From NCBI RefSeq assembly GCF_006124995.1, contig NZ_QEWN01000018.1:1-37172 (forward strand): DNA of 37,172 bases, in the 5' to 3' direction. The translations under genes and the position numbers were made by a program. Origin of the DNA: Vibrio sp. Hep-1b-8 (GTDB taxonomy: Bacteria; Pseudomonadota; Gammaproteobacteria; Enterobacterales; Vibrionaceae). Under the pieces are notes generated by a model, which was not told where the DNA came from, searched no databases, and saw nothing but the letters and a program-made list of their open reading frames with translations. The stretch's first letter is position 1, and each line of letters starts with the position of its first letter. Below, piece after piece: positions 25,991-36,027 of the stretch.

Positions 25991-28171
25991 ATGAAACAAG
26001 ATAACGCATTAAAACAAGTCGCTGAAATGGCGAGAATTGCCGACAGCTACGTAAGCGCGTGGGGAGATGAAGCAAAAGTTGCTGATGAAACAATTCGTCG
26101 ACTACTCGCGTCTTTAGGCTATGACACAACCAATGATGAAACTCTTCTAAAATCAGCGGAGAAAAAGCACAAGCAAGAGGTGCTCGCTTCTGTTCAGGTA
26201 GTCCGTGATGGAGAGCCAATTGAAGTGGTGCTCAATCTTGGTGCGAGTGCTCGCGAAAGTGAGTTCAGCTGGCGTCTCGATACAGAGCAAGGAGAGGTAC
26301 TTGAAGGCTATCTTCAATCGCAAATCGTTCGTGATGAGCGCAAAGAGGGTGGCCCTTTAGTGTTTGCATTACCAAGTGATATTGCTTGGGGTTATCACAA
26401 ACTGACGATTTCTCGTAAACGTCGTAAAGCGCCTTATGAAATGACGCTAATTGTGACGCCAAAAGCATGTTACAAGCAGGATGCTATCGTCGATGGTAAG
26501 AAAATGTGGGGCCCAAGTGTCCAGCTTTATACGCTACGCACTCAGCATAACTGGGGTATTGGTGATTTCGGGGATCTGAAACAGTTAGTAGCAGATATCG
26601 CTTCCCGCGGTGGTGATTTTGTTGGTCTTAACCCTATTCATTCACTGTTCCCTGCCAACCCAGAAGGTGCGAGCCCGTACAGCCCGTCTTCACGTCGCTG
26701 GCTGAACATCATGTACATTGATGTAAGTTCGGTTCCTGAGTTCTCACTTAGCATCGAAGCTCAGCAAAAAGTGGGCAGCGCTGAATTCCAGCAACGTCTA
26801 CAAAAAGCGCGTGAGTCACATTGGGTTAACTACAGTGAAGTGTCTAACCTCAAAATGAGCGTATTGCCAACGCTGTTTGCTGAGTTCAAAAAACGTCATC
26901 TGGATAAAAACAGTGAACGTGCACAAGCATTCCTCGACTTTGTTGAAGAGGGCGGCGAAAGCCTGGTTCATCAGGCAGCATTTGATGCGCTGCATGCGGA
27001 ACTGCATGCGAAAGATTCAAACATCTGGGGCTGGCCAGTATTCCCGGAAGAGTTGCGTAAGTTTGAAAACCGCGCGGTTCAGGATTTTATCGAGCAAAAC
27101 AAAGATCAAGTACATCTTTACATGTACCTGCAATGGGTGGCTGATATCCAAATTAAAGAGGCGCAGGCTCTAGCAGAAGAGAAAGGCATGTCTGTTGGCT
27201 TGTACCGTGACCTTGCCGTCGGTGTTGCGGATTCTGGTTCAGAAACCTGGGCAGATGAAGGCAACCTAGTCATGGATGCAAGCATTGGTGCTCCACCAGA
27301 TATTCTTGGTCCTTTGGGTCAGAACTGGGGTCTACCACCGCTTAACCCACAAGTGCTTCAAGCAACGGGTTACGATGCATACATCAAGCTACTGCGTGCG
27401 AACATGAAGCATTGTGGTGCATTGCGTATTGACCATGTACTGGGTTTACTGCGTTTGTGGTGGATCCCGAAAGGTGAAAACGCGACTCAAGGTGCGTACA
27501 TTTACTACCCTGTGGAAGACATGCTCGCAATCTTGGCTCTAGAGTCTCATCGCCATCAATGCAGTGTGATTGGTGAAGACTTAGGTACTGTGCCTGATGA
27601 GATTGTTGATATTCTGCGTGACGCAGGTGTTCACTCATACAAGGTGTTCTTCTTCGAAACTTCAGAAGATGACGGTGGTTTTATCTCTCCAGCACACTAC
27701 GCTGAACAGTCTATGTCTGCTCTGTGTACTCACGATATGCCGACTCTACGTGGTTTCTGGCACTGTGATGACCTGAAGATGGGCCAAGAGTTAGGCCTTT
27801 ACCCAGATGCCAAGCAACTAGAAGGTCTGTTTGCGAGTCGTCTAGAGTGCAAGCAAGGTATCCTAGATTCCGTTGCATGGCACGGTTACTTGCCTGAGGG
27901 GGTTGGTCGTGATGCTCAGTATGTTCCGATGGACTCATACTTAGCTGAAGCTCTGCAACTTCACGTTGCTGCTGGCTCTTCAACATTATTGAGTGTTCAG
28001 CTGGAAGACTGGCTGGAAATGGACAAACCGGTAAACATTCCGGGCACAGTGGATGAGTACCCTAACTGGCGTCGTAAACTGTCGATGAACCTTGATGAAG
28101 TCTTTGCTCAGGAAGGGGTGAATCGTATTGCTCACAAGCTAAGCGAAGTTCGCGCGAAAGTGAGTAAATAA
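25991..28171 (+). CDS. malQ: 4-alpha-glucanotransferase (amylomaltase)
   Basis: The 726-residue enzyme transfers 1,4-glucan segments between maltodextrins and releases glucose, producing chains that MalP can degrade. GH77 motifs are clear: the nucleophile D481 in ALRIDHVLGL, the acid E529 in VIGEDLGTVP and D582 in CTHDMPTLRG. WGPSVQLYTLRTQHNWGIGD marks the start of the barrel; the preceding ~165 residues form the N-terminal extension of bacterial MalQ. GGAGAGAG precedes the ATG. It follows malP by 101 bp with a hairpin between, and a strong terminator comes after. Confidence 0.97.
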   Translation: MKQDNALKQVAEMARIADSYVSAWGDEAKVADETIRRLLASLGYDTTNDETLLKSAEKKHKQEVLASVQVVRDGEPIEVVLNLGASARESEFSWRLDTEQGEVLEGYLQSQIVRDERKEGGPLVFALPSDIAWGYHKLTISRKRRKAPYEMTLIVTPKACYKQDAIVDGKKMWGPSVQLYTLRTQHNWGIGDFGDLKQLVADIASRGGDFVGLNPIHSLFPANPEGASPYSPSSRRWLNIMYIDVSSVPEFSLSIEAQQKVGSAEFQQRLQKARESHWVNYSEVSNLKMSVLPTLFAEFKKRHLDKNSERAQAFLDFVEEGGESLVHQAAFDALHAELHAKDSNIWGWPVFPEELRKFENRAVQDFIEQNKDQVHLYMYLQWVADIQIKEAQALAEEKGMSVGLYRDLAVGVADSGSETWADEGNLVMDASIGAPPDILGPLGQNWGLPPLNPQVLQATGYDAYIKLLRANMKHCGALRIDHVLGLLRLWWIPKGENATQGAYIYYPVEDMLAILALESHRHQCSVIGEDLGTVPDEIVDILRDAGVHSYKVFFFETSEDDGGFISPAHYAEQSMSALCTHDMPTLRGFWHCDDLKMGQELGLYPDAKQLEGLFASRLECKQGILDSVAWHGYLPEGVGRDAQYVPMDSYLAEALQLHVAAGSSTLLSVQLEDWLEMDKPVNIPGTVDEYPNWRRKLSMNLDEVFAQEGVNRIAHKLSEVRAKVSK

Positions 28172-28259
28172 GGCGGAGTTACAAGGTATACATGGAAAAT
28201 TTCTCGGTCAGGTCACTCTATGTAAATCTTGAATTCGTTACACTGTTATAACGCTAATT

Positions 28260-28284
28260 AAGCCCGCTACCTGGCGGGCTTTTT
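28260..28284 (+). terminator. Terminator after malQ
   Basis: AAGCCCGC, loop TACCTG, GCGGGCTT followed by TTT. It closes the malPQ transcript. Confidence 0.88.
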
Positions 28285-28356
28285 GGGTCATAGAACCCCT
28301 TTATATTTCAGCCAAACTCATTCGAATTAAGAAAGTTAGGTTAGGGAGAGAATAAC

Positions 28357-30531
28357 TTGAAAACAACAACGTTAGATAAGGCGACAAAGATATATAACCA
28401 ACTTTCACATGCGACGTTTTCTGACCCGTTTTCCTTTATCGGTCCATTTCTTGGCGAGCAAGGTGCGTTACGTGTTTGGATGCCGGGTGCAGATAAAGTT
28501 GAGTTAGTTATTGATGATCAACGTATCGAACTTGAACGTGAGGACGCTTCGGGCTTTATCCTCAAACAAAACAAAGATCTACGCTTTAGCCACTATCTAT
28601 TAGCCGTTGATTGGAATGGAACCGAACAACTGATTGACGACCCATATCAATACCACACGATTTACGCAGAGTATGACGATCTGCATACACCAAAAGAGAT
28701 GTACAAGCACATGGGTGCTCAATTCATCACTTTGGAACGAGATGGTAAACAGATCTCCGGTATCCGCTTTCTGGTTTATGCACCGCATGCGTCAGCGTGT
28801 AGCTTAGTCGGTGAGTTCAACCAATGGGATGGTCGTCGCACGCCAATGCAGCGTCTCGATTATGGTATCTGGGGTATCTTCATTCCAAACCTTGCTGAAG
28901 GCACACAGTACAAGTTCGAATTAAAAGGTCCTAATGGTGAAGGCTTACCGCATAAAGCGGACCCTTGGGGCGCATACTCTGAGCAATATCCATCGTTTGC
29001 TTCTGTGGCTTATGATCACAACCGTTATCAGTGGAATGATAAAACATGGCAAGAGCGTGAAGTGACGGAAAAACGCAAGCAGGCATTGTCGTTTTATGAA
29101 TTACACGCTGGCTCCTGGCGCCGTAATGCTGATGGTGATTTCCTTAACTACCGCGAACTGGCTGAACAGTTGATTCCTTATCTGGTCGATATGGGCTACA
29201 CCCATGTTGAACTGATGCCGGTTTCTGAGCACCCATTCTATGGTTCTTGGGGCTATCAGCCGGTTGGCCTGTTTGCGCCAACCAGCCGTTATGGTTCGCC
29301 AGACGACTTCAAATACTTTGTTGATCAATGCCATCAGTCGGGTCTTGGCGTGGTGCTTGATTGGGTTCCTGCGCACTTCCCATCGGATGACCATGGCTTG
29401 GCGAACTTTGATGGCACGCCACTGTTCCATGATCCTGATCCTCGTCGCGGTTGGCATCAAGATTGGAACTCGTACATCTACGACCTCGGTCGTGAACATG
29501 TGCGTCGTTTCTTGGTCTCCAACGCCTTGTACTGGTTTGAGCAATTTCATATTGATGGTATTCGTGTCGATGCAGTGGCGTCGATGCTCTATCTCGACTA
29601 CTCGCGCAGTCACGATCAATGGATTCCAAATATCGATGGTGGCAACGAAAACTACGATGCGATCGCAACCCTTAAGTGGATGAACGAAGAAGTTTATAAA
29701 CATTTCCCGAATGCCATGACCATTGCTGAAGAATCGACCGCTTTCCCTGGTGTTTCTGCGCCAACCTTTATGGGCGGCTTGGGCTTTGGCTTTAAGTGGA
29801 ATATGGGCTGGATGCATGACTCGTTATCATACATTCAGGAGGATCCAGTTCATCGCAAATACCATCACGATACCATCACTTTCCCATTAGTTTACGCTCA
29901 TAGTGAAAATTACGTTCTGTCTCTGTCACATGATGAAGTGGTTTACGGTAAAGGCTCTATTCACAACAAGATGCCGGGGGATGAGTGGCAGCAAACGGCA
30001 AACTTGCGCGCTTACCTCGGCTACATGTATGCACAACCTGGTAAGAAGCTCAACTTTATGGGCGCTGAGATTGGTCAGACTGCGGAATGGAATCATGATG
30101 ATCAGCTACAGTGGTTCTTACTTGAATTTGAACGTCACCAAGGTGTGCAGAGCCTAACCAGAGATCTTAATAAGCTTTACGCAAGTGAAAGAGCGATGCA
30201 CGAACTCGATTGTGAACCTCGCGGTTTTGAGTGGCGTCTACAAGATGCGGCAGAAGCCTCGATTTTGGCTCATGAACGTTTGAGTGACAACGGTGAGAGA
30301 ATTTTGGTGATCACCAACTTCACACCTGTTCCTCACGACAATTTCAGGCTAGGCGTACCTTTGGCAGGCGAATATGAATTGCTGCTCAATACGGACAGCG
30401 CTAAATACTATGGTAGCGATTATTCAGTTGCACAACAGGTAACGAGCGAGGCGGTAGAAAGTGAAGGATTGGCACAATCTATTTCACTGCGTCTGCCTCC
30501 ACTAGCGACCGTATTCTATAAGTTTAAATAG
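28357..30531 (+). CDS. glgB: 1,4-alpha-glucan branching enzyme
   Basis: The 724-residue enzyme forms alpha-1,6 branches in glycogen. An N-terminal CBM48-type region is followed by the GH13 barrel, with the nucleophile D405 in [10 protein letters not shown], the acid E458 in TIAEES and D526 in LSLSHDEVV. These numbers are the same as in E. coli GlgB. The start is TTG at 28357 with GGGAGAG before it at good distance, and no better ATG fits. glgB stands alone between two terminators, next to malPQ but without the rest of the glycogen operon, as in V. cholerae chromosome II. Confidence 0.97.
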   Translation: MKTTTLDKATKIYNQLSHATFSDPFSFIGPFLGEQGALRVWMPGADKVELVIDDQRIELEREDASGFILKQNKDLRFSHYLLAVDWNGTEQLIDDPYQYHTIYAEYDDLHTPKEMYKHMGAQFITLERDGKQISGIRFLVYAPHASACSLVGEFNQWDGRRTPMQRLDYGIWGIFIPNLAEGTQYKFELKGPNGEGLPHKADPWGAYSEQYPSFASVAYDHNRYQWNDKTWQEREVTEKRKQALSFYELHAGSWRRNADGDFLNYRELAEQLIPYLVDMGYTHVELMPVSEHPFYGSWGYQPVGLFAPTSRYGSPDDFKYFVDQCHQSGLGVVLDWVPAHFPSDDHGLANFDGTPLFHDPDPRRGWHQDWNSYIYDLGREHVRRFLVSNALYWFEQFHIDGIRVDAVASMLYLDYSRSHDQWIPNIDGGNENYDAIATLKWMNEEVYKHFPNAMTIAEESTAFPGVSAPTFMGGLGFGFKWNMGWMHDSLSYIQEDPVHRKYHHDTITFPLVYAHSENYVLSLSHDEVVYGKGSIHNKMPGDEWQQTANLRAYLGYMYAQPGKKLNFMGAEIGQTAEWNHDDQLQWFLLEFERHQGVQSLTRDLNKLYASERAMHELDCEPRGFEWRLQDAAEASILAHERLSDNGERILVITNFTPVPHDNFRLGVPLAGEYELLLNTDSAKYYGSDYSVAQQVTSEAVESEGLAQSISLRLPPLATVFYKFK

Positions 30532-30549
30532 CTAAATAATAAGTAACAC

Positions 30550-30579
30550 AAGGGTCAGCTTCCATCGCTGACCCTTTTT
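30550..30579. terminator. Bidirectional terminator between glgB and the START-domain gene
   Basis: AAGGGTCAGC, a 7-nt loop, GCTGACCCTT then TTT on the plus strand. The convergent gene stops at 30578. Confidence 0.88.
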
Positions 30580-31219
30580 ATTGGCTCAGATCCGGCTTAG
30601 AATTGTCTTGATAGTTGGGCAATTGCTGTTTGAGCCCTTCAAAGGTGCTGCGAGCGCTCTCTTTAGCCAATTTGTTGATTAGCCAGTTAGGCAGAGCACC
30701 GCCAGGATTAGCAAATGCGGTGTACTCTATTAACGTCATTCCGTTGGTTAGCTTTTGCAGTGTCCAAGTCGCTTTCACTGCGGTAATACGGATGTAACCA
30801 TCTTGTTCGGGCAAACTTGCGGGAGGGGCATCTTTGATATTTAGCGTAAAGCCTATCTCATTCACGGAGTATTTTGAGTAGGTCACCATATCGCGATCTT
30901 TGGCAGGCCAGGGAGCGGAAAACTGAGTGTAGACAATGTTTTCGTTTGGTGAGATTTGCCTTACAACGCGGCTGTGACTGACGTTATCAATCCAGTTGGG
31001 CACATTCTCCGTGTCTTCTAACAGGGTGACAAAAGCCCCATAACTGGTTGGCGCAAACATACGTGCGCGAATTTCTACCAGTCCATCACTATGATGGCGG
31101 GAGAAGATGGTGATTCCGTCTTTGTCACCTTCAAATTGCCAATGGGTTGATGCTTGGCAATAACCGATACCTGATAGTATCAACAGGGCATAAATGAGGC
31201 TTTTCCTTAAGCTTGTCAT
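30578..31219 (-). CDS. Exported START-domain (SRPBCC) protein
   Basis: A protein of about 213 residues from the ATG at 31219; an in-frame TTG at 31231 is the alternative and neither has a good ribosome binding site. A signal peptide (SLIYALLILSGIGYCQAS) leads to a START-like lipid-binding fold. Marks are DGITIFSRHHSDGLVEIRA, a VPNWIDNVSHSRVV segment, FSAPWPAKDRDMV and GGALPNWLINKLAKES near the end. Proteins of this group may bind lipids or hydrophobic ligands in the periplasm; the ligand is unknown. The gene is alone, sharing a terminator with glgB. Confidence 0.85.
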   Translation of the reverse strand: MTSLRKSLIYALLILSGIGYCQASTHWQFEGDKDGITIFSRHHSDGLVEIRARMFAPTSYGAFVTLLEDTENVPNWIDNVSHSRVVRQISPNENIVYTQFSAPWPAKDRDMVTYSKYSVNEIGFTLNIKDAPPASLPEQDGYIRITAVKATWTLQKLTNGMTLIEYTAFANPGGALPNWLINKLAKESARSTFEGLKQQLPNYQDNSKPDLSQ

Positions 31220-31371
31220 AACCTTACTCAACGATTAATTTCTGATTTAATTCAAGCATACTTACAGTACAGAGCAAAGTCTCCCTATTAGGAAAGGAGA
31301 CAATTGGCACTGGCAGTTTGGTCACTAATCATTTAGCTTGTTACCTTTCACTTCTAGACAGTAAAGAGAGC

Positions 31372-31881
31372 ATGATGATTACCACCGACAATTTGATACT
31401 GACACCTGTATGTGAAGCGGATCTCGATATCTATTCAGCGATTCTAGGTTGTAATGAGCTGACTAAATACCTGCCGAAAGGTGAGGCCTATACTGCTGAA
31501 GAAATAAAGCTACATGTTCGTAACCGCGTGCGACACTGGCAGCATGGTTTTGGCTCTTACGCGATAAGATTAACCAGCGATCCTGAAACTAAAATTGGTT
31601 ACGTTGGTGTTGAGCAGTGTCAAGACCCTGCGTATAGCGATATCCGTTATGCTCTGCTGCCTGATTATCAGGGCAAAGGCTATGTATTTGAAGCGGCTCA
31701 GGCCGTGATCAGAGAAACCTTTAAAGCCAATAAACACGATAAGATCTATGGCGTTGCCCTTGCAGCCAATTTTGCCTCGCTGGCGATACTGAAAAAGCTC
31801 GGTATGACCCAAGAAGTCAATACACGACTCTACGGTGAGGTTGAAGGGCTAGAAACTTTCGCCCTCGATAAGTCCGCGTGA
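31372..31881 (+). CDS. GNAT-family N-acetyltransferase
   Basis: The protein is 169 residues from the ATG at 31372; the next ATG at 31375 and an upstream in-frame start are alternatives. It has the RimJ/RimL-like GNAT pattern: ITTDNLILTPVCEADLDIYS at the start, IGYVGVEQC for beta4, RYALLPDYQGKGYVFEA with the acetyl-CoA loop, and ANFASLAILKKLGM at the end. It acetylates an unknown amine, possibly a protein N-terminus or a small molecule. It is a single gene. Confidence 0.87.
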   Translation: MMITTDNLILTPVCEADLDIYSAILGCNELTKYLPKGEAYTAEEIKLHVRNRVRHWQHGFGSYAIRLTSDPETKIGYVGVEQCQDPAYSDIRYALLPDYQGKGYVFEAAQAVIRETFKANKHDKIYGVALAANFASLAILKKLGMTQEVNTRLYGEVEGLETFALDKSA

Positions 31882-31900
31882 TCAAGGCCAGTCGCTATGG

Positions 31901-32314
31901 TTAGTGCTGCACGCGACCGCGCAGGGATTTCGTTTGTGATTTAATTCCCTTACTCTTGAGCCTGCGCTCTTTAGATGCTCTGGTTGGCTTGGTTTCGCGG
32001 CGTTTTTTCTGCACCACCATCGCAGAACGGATAAGCTCCGCTAAGCGATTGAGCGCATCCTCTTTGTTCTGCTCTTGGGTTCGAAATTGCTGCGCCTTGA
32101 TGGTGATAACTCCCTCTTTAGATAGACGGGAATCCTTGAGGGCGAGTAGACGCTCTTTGTAGATAGCTGGCAGGGTAGAATGCTTCACGTCGAACTGAAG
32201 ATGAATCGCAGAGGACACTTTATTCACGTTCTGACCGCCTGAACCTTGCGCTCGTATAGCGGTCAGTTGGATCTCCCAGGATTGAAGGGTAACGGTATTA
32301 GAAATCTTCAGCAT
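31901..32314 (-). CDS. arfB: ArfB, peptidyl-tRNA hydrolase that rescues stalled ribosomes
   Basis: The 137-residue release-factor-like protein has the catalytic GGQ at residues 26–28 (GSGGQNVNKVSSA) and a long basic tail (VQKKRRETKPTRASKERRLK…) that enters the mRNA channel of stalled ribosomes. It lacks the codon-recognition domains of RF1/RF2. Length and order of parts fit YaeJ/ArfB. Confidence 0.95.
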   Translation of the reverse strand: MLKISNTVTLQSWEIQLTAIRAQGSGGQNVNKVSSAIHLQFDVKHSTLPAIYKERLLALKDSRLSKEGVITIKAQQFRTQEQNKEDALNRLAELIRSAMVVQKKRRETKPTRASKERRLKSKGIKSQTKSLRGRVQH

Positions 32315-32355
32315 TAGCGGTCTACTACAAAAACGGACACCGACCTATTGTAGCT

Positions 32356-32595
32356 TTACTGAAACTCTTCGCCATGGTTTTCGAGTTTTTTGTGGCCACA
32401 CTCCTGACAGACTACATAGCGATCAATCAATTCTAGAGAAGCCAGCGCACCACCGACGGCAGCACCACTAACAAATCCAGAAAGAAAGGCCTTAAATTGT
32501 TCCTTTTTGCTTTTACCGTACTTCGACGGTTTCTGCTTTATCAGTTCTTTGTGCTCGGTCTCTTTGGCACATTTTTCACACCATTGGATAGTCAT
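32356..32595 (-). CDS. Small zinc-ribbon protein with a Gly-rich membrane helix
   Basis: The protein is 79 residues. An N-terminal CEKC (6–9) and a C-terminal CQECGHK pair form a split zinc ribbon. Between them is a hydrophobic, Gly/Ala-rich helix (AFLSGFVSGAAVGGALASLE) that could cross the membrane. AAGGTGAT precedes the ATG. Function is unknown. It starts about 40 nt upstream of arfB on the same strand, so the two may share a transcript. Confidence 0.7.
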   Translation of the reverse strand: MTIQWCEKCAKETEHKELIKQKPSKYGKSKKEQFKAFLSGFVSGAAVGGALASLELIDRYVVCQECGHKKLENHGEEFQ

Positions 32596-32687
32596 ATTAT
32601 CACCTTATCACTGTCTTGCTGCTAACTGACGAAAATGCCAACGATTGCCAGTCTAATGTGAGTGAGTTCATATGTCATCATTGATAA

Positions 32688-32819
32688 ATGGTAATTTATG
32701 ATTGTAGTGCCGAGTCGCTAGCGGCAGCGATGGTAGACAACTTATGTGGCAATATTTGTTTGGATTCCGAACTGGGTAAGGGGACCACGTTTACAGTCAC
32801 CCTACCTGTTAGCTCATGA
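32688..32819 (+). pseudogene. Relic of a histidine kinase C-terminus
   Basis: A 43-residue open frame ends in NLCGNICLDSELGKGTTFTV, the G2 box and last strand of a histidine kinase ATPase domain. The ESLAAAMV before it looks like a decayed GLGLA box. A stop lies just before the first ATG and no kinase sequence is seen further upstream, so only the last ~40 residues remain. Confidence 0.7.
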
Positions 32820-32912
32820 GTGAGAAAATGAGCATTATAGCCTTAGCCAAGGTAGTGGAGAGTGATAACTGCGCTAGATTTAGAAGGGAACTTGTAACGG
32901 TTAGGTGACAGT

Positions 32913-33293
32913 ATGCAAATGAATCCGGTTGGTTGGTTTGAAATCTATGTGAATGATATGCCGCGAGCGAAAGCTTTTTATGAAGCAGTACTTGAAACCT
33001 CATTGGAGCATCTCGAAGATGTCGCCAATATGGGGGTCGAGATGTGGCTGTTTCCCTCTGATATGGAGCAGTATGGAGCATCTGGTGCGTTGGCGAAAAT
33101 GGAAGGCGTCGCCGCGGGTGGCAACAGTACTATGGTCTATTTCTCATGTCAGGATTGTGCGGTCGAGGAATCTCGTGTTGAACAAGCGGGTGGCAAGGTA
33201 ATGAATAGCAAATTTTCCATCGGCCCGCATGGATACATTGCCATAGTGGCTGACACGGAAGGCAATATGATTGGTCTTCACTCAATGAGCTAA
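32913..33293 (+). CDS. VOC-family (glyoxalase-fold) protein
   Basis: The protein has 126 residues, starts MQMNPVGWFEIYVNDMPRAKAFYEAVL and has the paired beta-alpha-beta modules of the vicinal oxygen chelate fold, with MVYFSCQDCAVEESRVEQAGGKV and GPHGYIAIVADTEGNMIGLHS in the second half. AGGTGA lies upstream of the ATG. Family members include dioxygenases, glyoxalases and resistance proteins; the substrate is not evident. It starts about 90 bp after the kinase relic. Confidence 0.88.
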   Translation: MQMNPVGWFEIYVNDMPRAKAFYEAVLETSLEHLEDVANMGVEMWLFPSDMEQYGASGALAKMEGVAAGGNSTMVYFSCQDCAVEESRVEQAGGKVMNSKFSIGPHGYIAIVADTEGNMIGLHSMS

Positions 33294-33296
33294 AAA

Positions 33297-33324
33297 AACG
33301 CCCCCGATGTGAGTCGGGGGCGTT
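33297..33324. terminator. Bidirectional terminator between the VOC and S33 peptidase genes
   Basis: AACGCCCCCGA, 6-nt loop, TCGGGGGCGTT, preceded by an A-run and followed by AATTTTA. It serves two convergent genes. Confidence 0.88.
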
Positions 33325-33328
33325 AATT

Positions 33329-34624
33329 TTAGTTGATAGTTGCCGCGGTTTGATGGCCCATAGCAATGAGCGTATCGAGGATCTTTTCACCATCGGCACG
33401 CAGCCCGTTGTGCTCGTACTCGTTGGTAATCCACGCTTGTGAATTTGGAATCTTTGCCAAGGTTTCACGACTAATGTCCATTTCGACGAACATATCATCA
33501 GCGTATACCGCGCAGCTCACAGGTACTTTGTTATTGGCAAGCACATCCGCATGGTACAAGGGGGCCCAATCCTGTTTTGCTGCCAGTTGTTCTGCTGCTT
33601 GTTTGAGTGGTTTCAGGCAGTGGTATTGGTCGAACATCCACGGAAACACCATCTCGCCGGTAAAGTAGAATGGTTTACCTTTCGCGTAGTTAAACTCATC
33701 ACGAGTTTGGCGAATACGATGGGCACTCCAGTTTGAAGCAAAGCCCTGACAATAAATCGACTCATGTAAAATTGCGTAGATAGGGTTGGTCTGAAAACCT
33801 TGTTCCATCAACATGCTGTTTAGGAATTCATAACGTAGTTGTGGTTTTCCATTTACCTCAATCAGTGCATTTTCTAGCGCATAGTATGTTGGTAAAAAGG
33901 TATCACTCATGCCGAAATTGATACCAATCTGCTGAAATTGCTCAACCGTGAAACGCTGCCCGTTGGGCAGAAACTCATCGTTCTCAAGCAGATGGTCAGC
34001 AATCTGCTTACACAGTTGCTGCGCTTGCGGAAACTGTTTGAAGAAAGCTTGGTTCTTTTCCATCGTACGCTTGAACGTGGCCTGATACACCTCGTCAGGA
34101 TGACGGTGAATAGATGGCACACCTCCAGTGATGTAGCTACGAGAAAGGCTTTCAGGGAACAGTGACAGGTAAGTAAGTGAACAAAAACCACCAAAGCTCT
34201 GACCGAGAATCGCCCACTGGTTAATACCAAACTGTTGACGAATAAATTCCGCGTCACGAACGATATTGTCTGCACGGAAATGACTTAGGTACTCAGCTTG
34301 CTGCTCTGCCGAGAACGAAGCCAAAGTTTGATGGGTGATCACTGAACTATTGCCAGTACCGCGTTGATCGAGGAGTAACACTCGGTACTCTTGTAGGGCA
34401 CGTTTTACCCAGCCATTGTGACCATTCTGGCGTGGAGACGGGAAGCCCGGCCCTCCTTGAAAGTAAACCAGCCAAGGCTTAGTGCTGTCGCCATCGGCGA
34501 CCAGTGATAGTTCACGAGCAAAGATTTCAATTGTCCCTTGTGCCTTGTCTGCGTAGTTTAAGGGGACTTGGAAATAGTGCGGAGTGTATTTAACACCAGC
34601 ATCAATAAATGGGTGAGCTTTCAT
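33329..34624 (-). CDS. Alpha/beta hydrolase, S33 (prolyl aminopeptidase-like) peptidase
   Basis: The 431-residue protein has the proline iminopeptidase pattern: oxyanion-hole FQGGPGFPSP (55–64), LLDQRGTGNSS (84–94), and the nucleophile elbow GQSFGG with Ser143. The catalytic His is probably in the C-terminal NEYEHNGLRADGE. It lacks a signal peptide, so cytoplasmic release of N-terminal proline or another residue is the expected activity. It is a single gene between two intergenic spaces. Confidence 0.9.
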   Translation of the reverse strand: MKAHPFIDAGVKYTPHYFQVPLNYADKAQGTIEIFARELSLVADGDSTKPWLVYFQGGPGFPSPRQNGHNGWVKRALQEYRVLLLDQRGTGNSSVITHQTLASFSAEQQAEYLSHFRADNIVRDAEFIRQQFGINQWAILGQSFGGFCSLTYLSLFPESLSRSYITGGVPSIHRHPDEVYQATFKRTMEKNQAFFKQFPQAQQLCKQIADHLLENDEFLPNGQRFTVEQFQQIGINFGMSDTFLPTYYALENALIEVNGKPQLRYEFLNSMLMEQGFQTNPIYAILHESIYCQGFASNWSAHRIRQTRDEFNYAKGKPFYFTGEMVFPWMFDQYHCLKPLKQAAEQLAAKQDWAPLYHADVLANNKVPVSCAVYADDMFVEMDISRETLAKIPNSQAWITNEYEHNGLRADGEKILDTLIAMGHQTAATIN

Positions 34625-34849
34625 AATTATTATCAGGACTTCCGTGACTTAGAGATAGCGTATCTTATCCTGATGCGGAACAGATACCAATCGCCGTTTG
34701 GTGGAGTGAGGCATGTGTTCAGTGTCAGCTAGCCGCCAGTGTCTAGCTGTACTCATTCAAATTTTTCAAACAAGCTGTTCGCTTGTGCCCTCTGTATGAA
34801 AGGCATATCGCTCTCTACACTACACCTATCAAGTTATCGGGAGGCGATC

Positions 34850-35695
34850 ATGGCGAATCGAGTAATCAAGCAAATCATCCGCACTCATGCGACATCTGAT
34901 GGTGATGGTGTGAAAATCCAACGTGTCGCTGGGTTTAACAATACGCAATTTTCACCATTTTTGATGGTCGATGAGTTGAAATCGGATCAACGTAAAGACT
35001 ATGTCGGTGGATTTCCTCCACACCCACACCGTGGCATTGAAACCCTAACCTATATGCTCAAAGGCCACTTTCAGCATCGTGATCATATGGGAAATGTTGG
35101 TGAACTTCGCAGTGGTGGTGCGCAATGGATGGCGGCGGGTCGTGGTGTTATCCATAGCGAGATGCCCATTATGGAAGAGGGCGATTTGCACGGTTTTCAA
35201 ATTTGGATTAACCAGCCTGCCCAAGACAAAATGAAACCCGCGCAATATTTTGACTTCCAACCAGAAACCATCACTGAACATAGCGGTGATGAACTTGGAT
35301 TGCTGCGGGTATTAGCTGGAACCTTAATTGCCAATGGTGAGACGTTAACGGGGCCGCTAGACAGAACAGGGGTCGAACTGAGTGTTTCTGATTGGCGTTC
35401 TGAGCAAGGACAGCAACTTTCAATTGAGGTGCCAGAACACTTTAACATGATGGTTCTTAGCTATCAGGGCTCTGTGGCTATTGATGGTCAGGTAGTCAAT
35501 CAAGGTGAACTCGCTCTGTTGAGCAAGGGGGACAAGGTGTCTCTGACCAACCTCGCATCGGGTGGGGTACTGATCTTTTCTGGTCAACCGATCGATGAGC
35601 CTGTTGTTCATTATGGGCCTTTTGTCATGAACAGCATGGCTGAAATTGAGCAAACCATTCGTGATTACAACGCTGGTGTGTTTGAAACCTATTAA
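34850..35695 (+). CDS. Pirin-family protein
   Basis: A 281-residue protein from the ATG at 34850, chosen because GGGAGG stands just before it; a GTG at 34739 is in frame but lacks support. The N-terminal cupin carries the metal-binding histidines (HPHRGIETLTYMLKGHFQHRD) and AAGRGVIHSEMP. The C-terminal cupin is also present. Bacterial pirins act as quercetinase-like enzymes or as regulators of metabolism; which applies here is not visible. Confidence 0.92.
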   Translation: MANRVIKQIIRTHATSDGDGVKIQRVAGFNNTQFSPFLMVDELKSDQRKDYVGGFPPHPHRGIETLTYMLKGHFQHRDHMGNVGELRSGGAQWMAAGRGVIHSEMPIMEEGDLHGFQIWINQPAQDKMKPAQYFDFQPETITEHSGDELGLLRVLAGTLIANGETLTGPLDRTGVELSVSDWRSEQGQQLSIEVPEHFNMMVLSYQGSVAIDGQVVNQGELALLSKGDKVSLTNLASGGVLIFSGQPIDEPVVHYGPFVMNSMAEIEQTIRDYNAGVFETY

Positions 35696-35705
35696 CTGAA
35701 CCTTT

Positions 35706-35724
35706 GTGACCGCCATTCGGTCAC
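35706..35724 (+). terminator. Hairpin after the pirin gene
   Basis: GTGACCG, 5-nt loop, CGGTCAC, 10 nt after the stop, without a T-run. Weak terminator candidate. Confidence 0.5.
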
Positions 35725-35769
35725 TGACGACAACCCCAGAGTAATTGGAGTCACGACCGGATCTCGAAG

Positions 35770-35940
35770 CTAATCAAGCATGAACAACGTTCTTTCTAAT
35801 CTGCCAATTTCTCTCAATGCTTTAGCTAATCCATTCTGTTTGGGGTAACTAGCCAGCTTTTTCATCATCAGAGAAGCGGTGACTGTCCCTTGCCTAATTG
35901 ATGTGGCTCGATACCTTTTGGTTTCAAACTTGTTGGAGAG
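35770..35940 (-). pseudogene. Internal fragment of a Tn3-family transposase
   Basis: The minus-strand frame reads [18 protein letters not shown], then [18 protein letters not shown] and [10 protein letters not shown] before a TAG stop. This is the conserved stretch of Tn3-family TnpA in the C-terminal third (typical form [11 protein letters not shown]…[20 protein letters not shown]). It is cut on both sides and not functional. Confidence 0.75.
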
Positions 35941-36027
35941 ATAATGGATTTAAGTCATTGATTAATAATCCCTTATCGCTCTTATATTGACTCAATATTT
36001 ATCACCTTCATTAATGTTCAAAGATCT

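Noticed and set aside
29101..29817. 238-codon open frame on the minus strand inside glgB
   Set aside because: It is antisense to a clear branching enzyme and its protein has no recognisable features; it is a by-product of glgB codon usage.
35724..35737. CTGACGACAACCCC as a Tn3 terminal repeat
   Set aside because: Read as a Tn3 end, its outer edge would point right, away from the Tn3 fragments, and only the first bases match. Probably chance.
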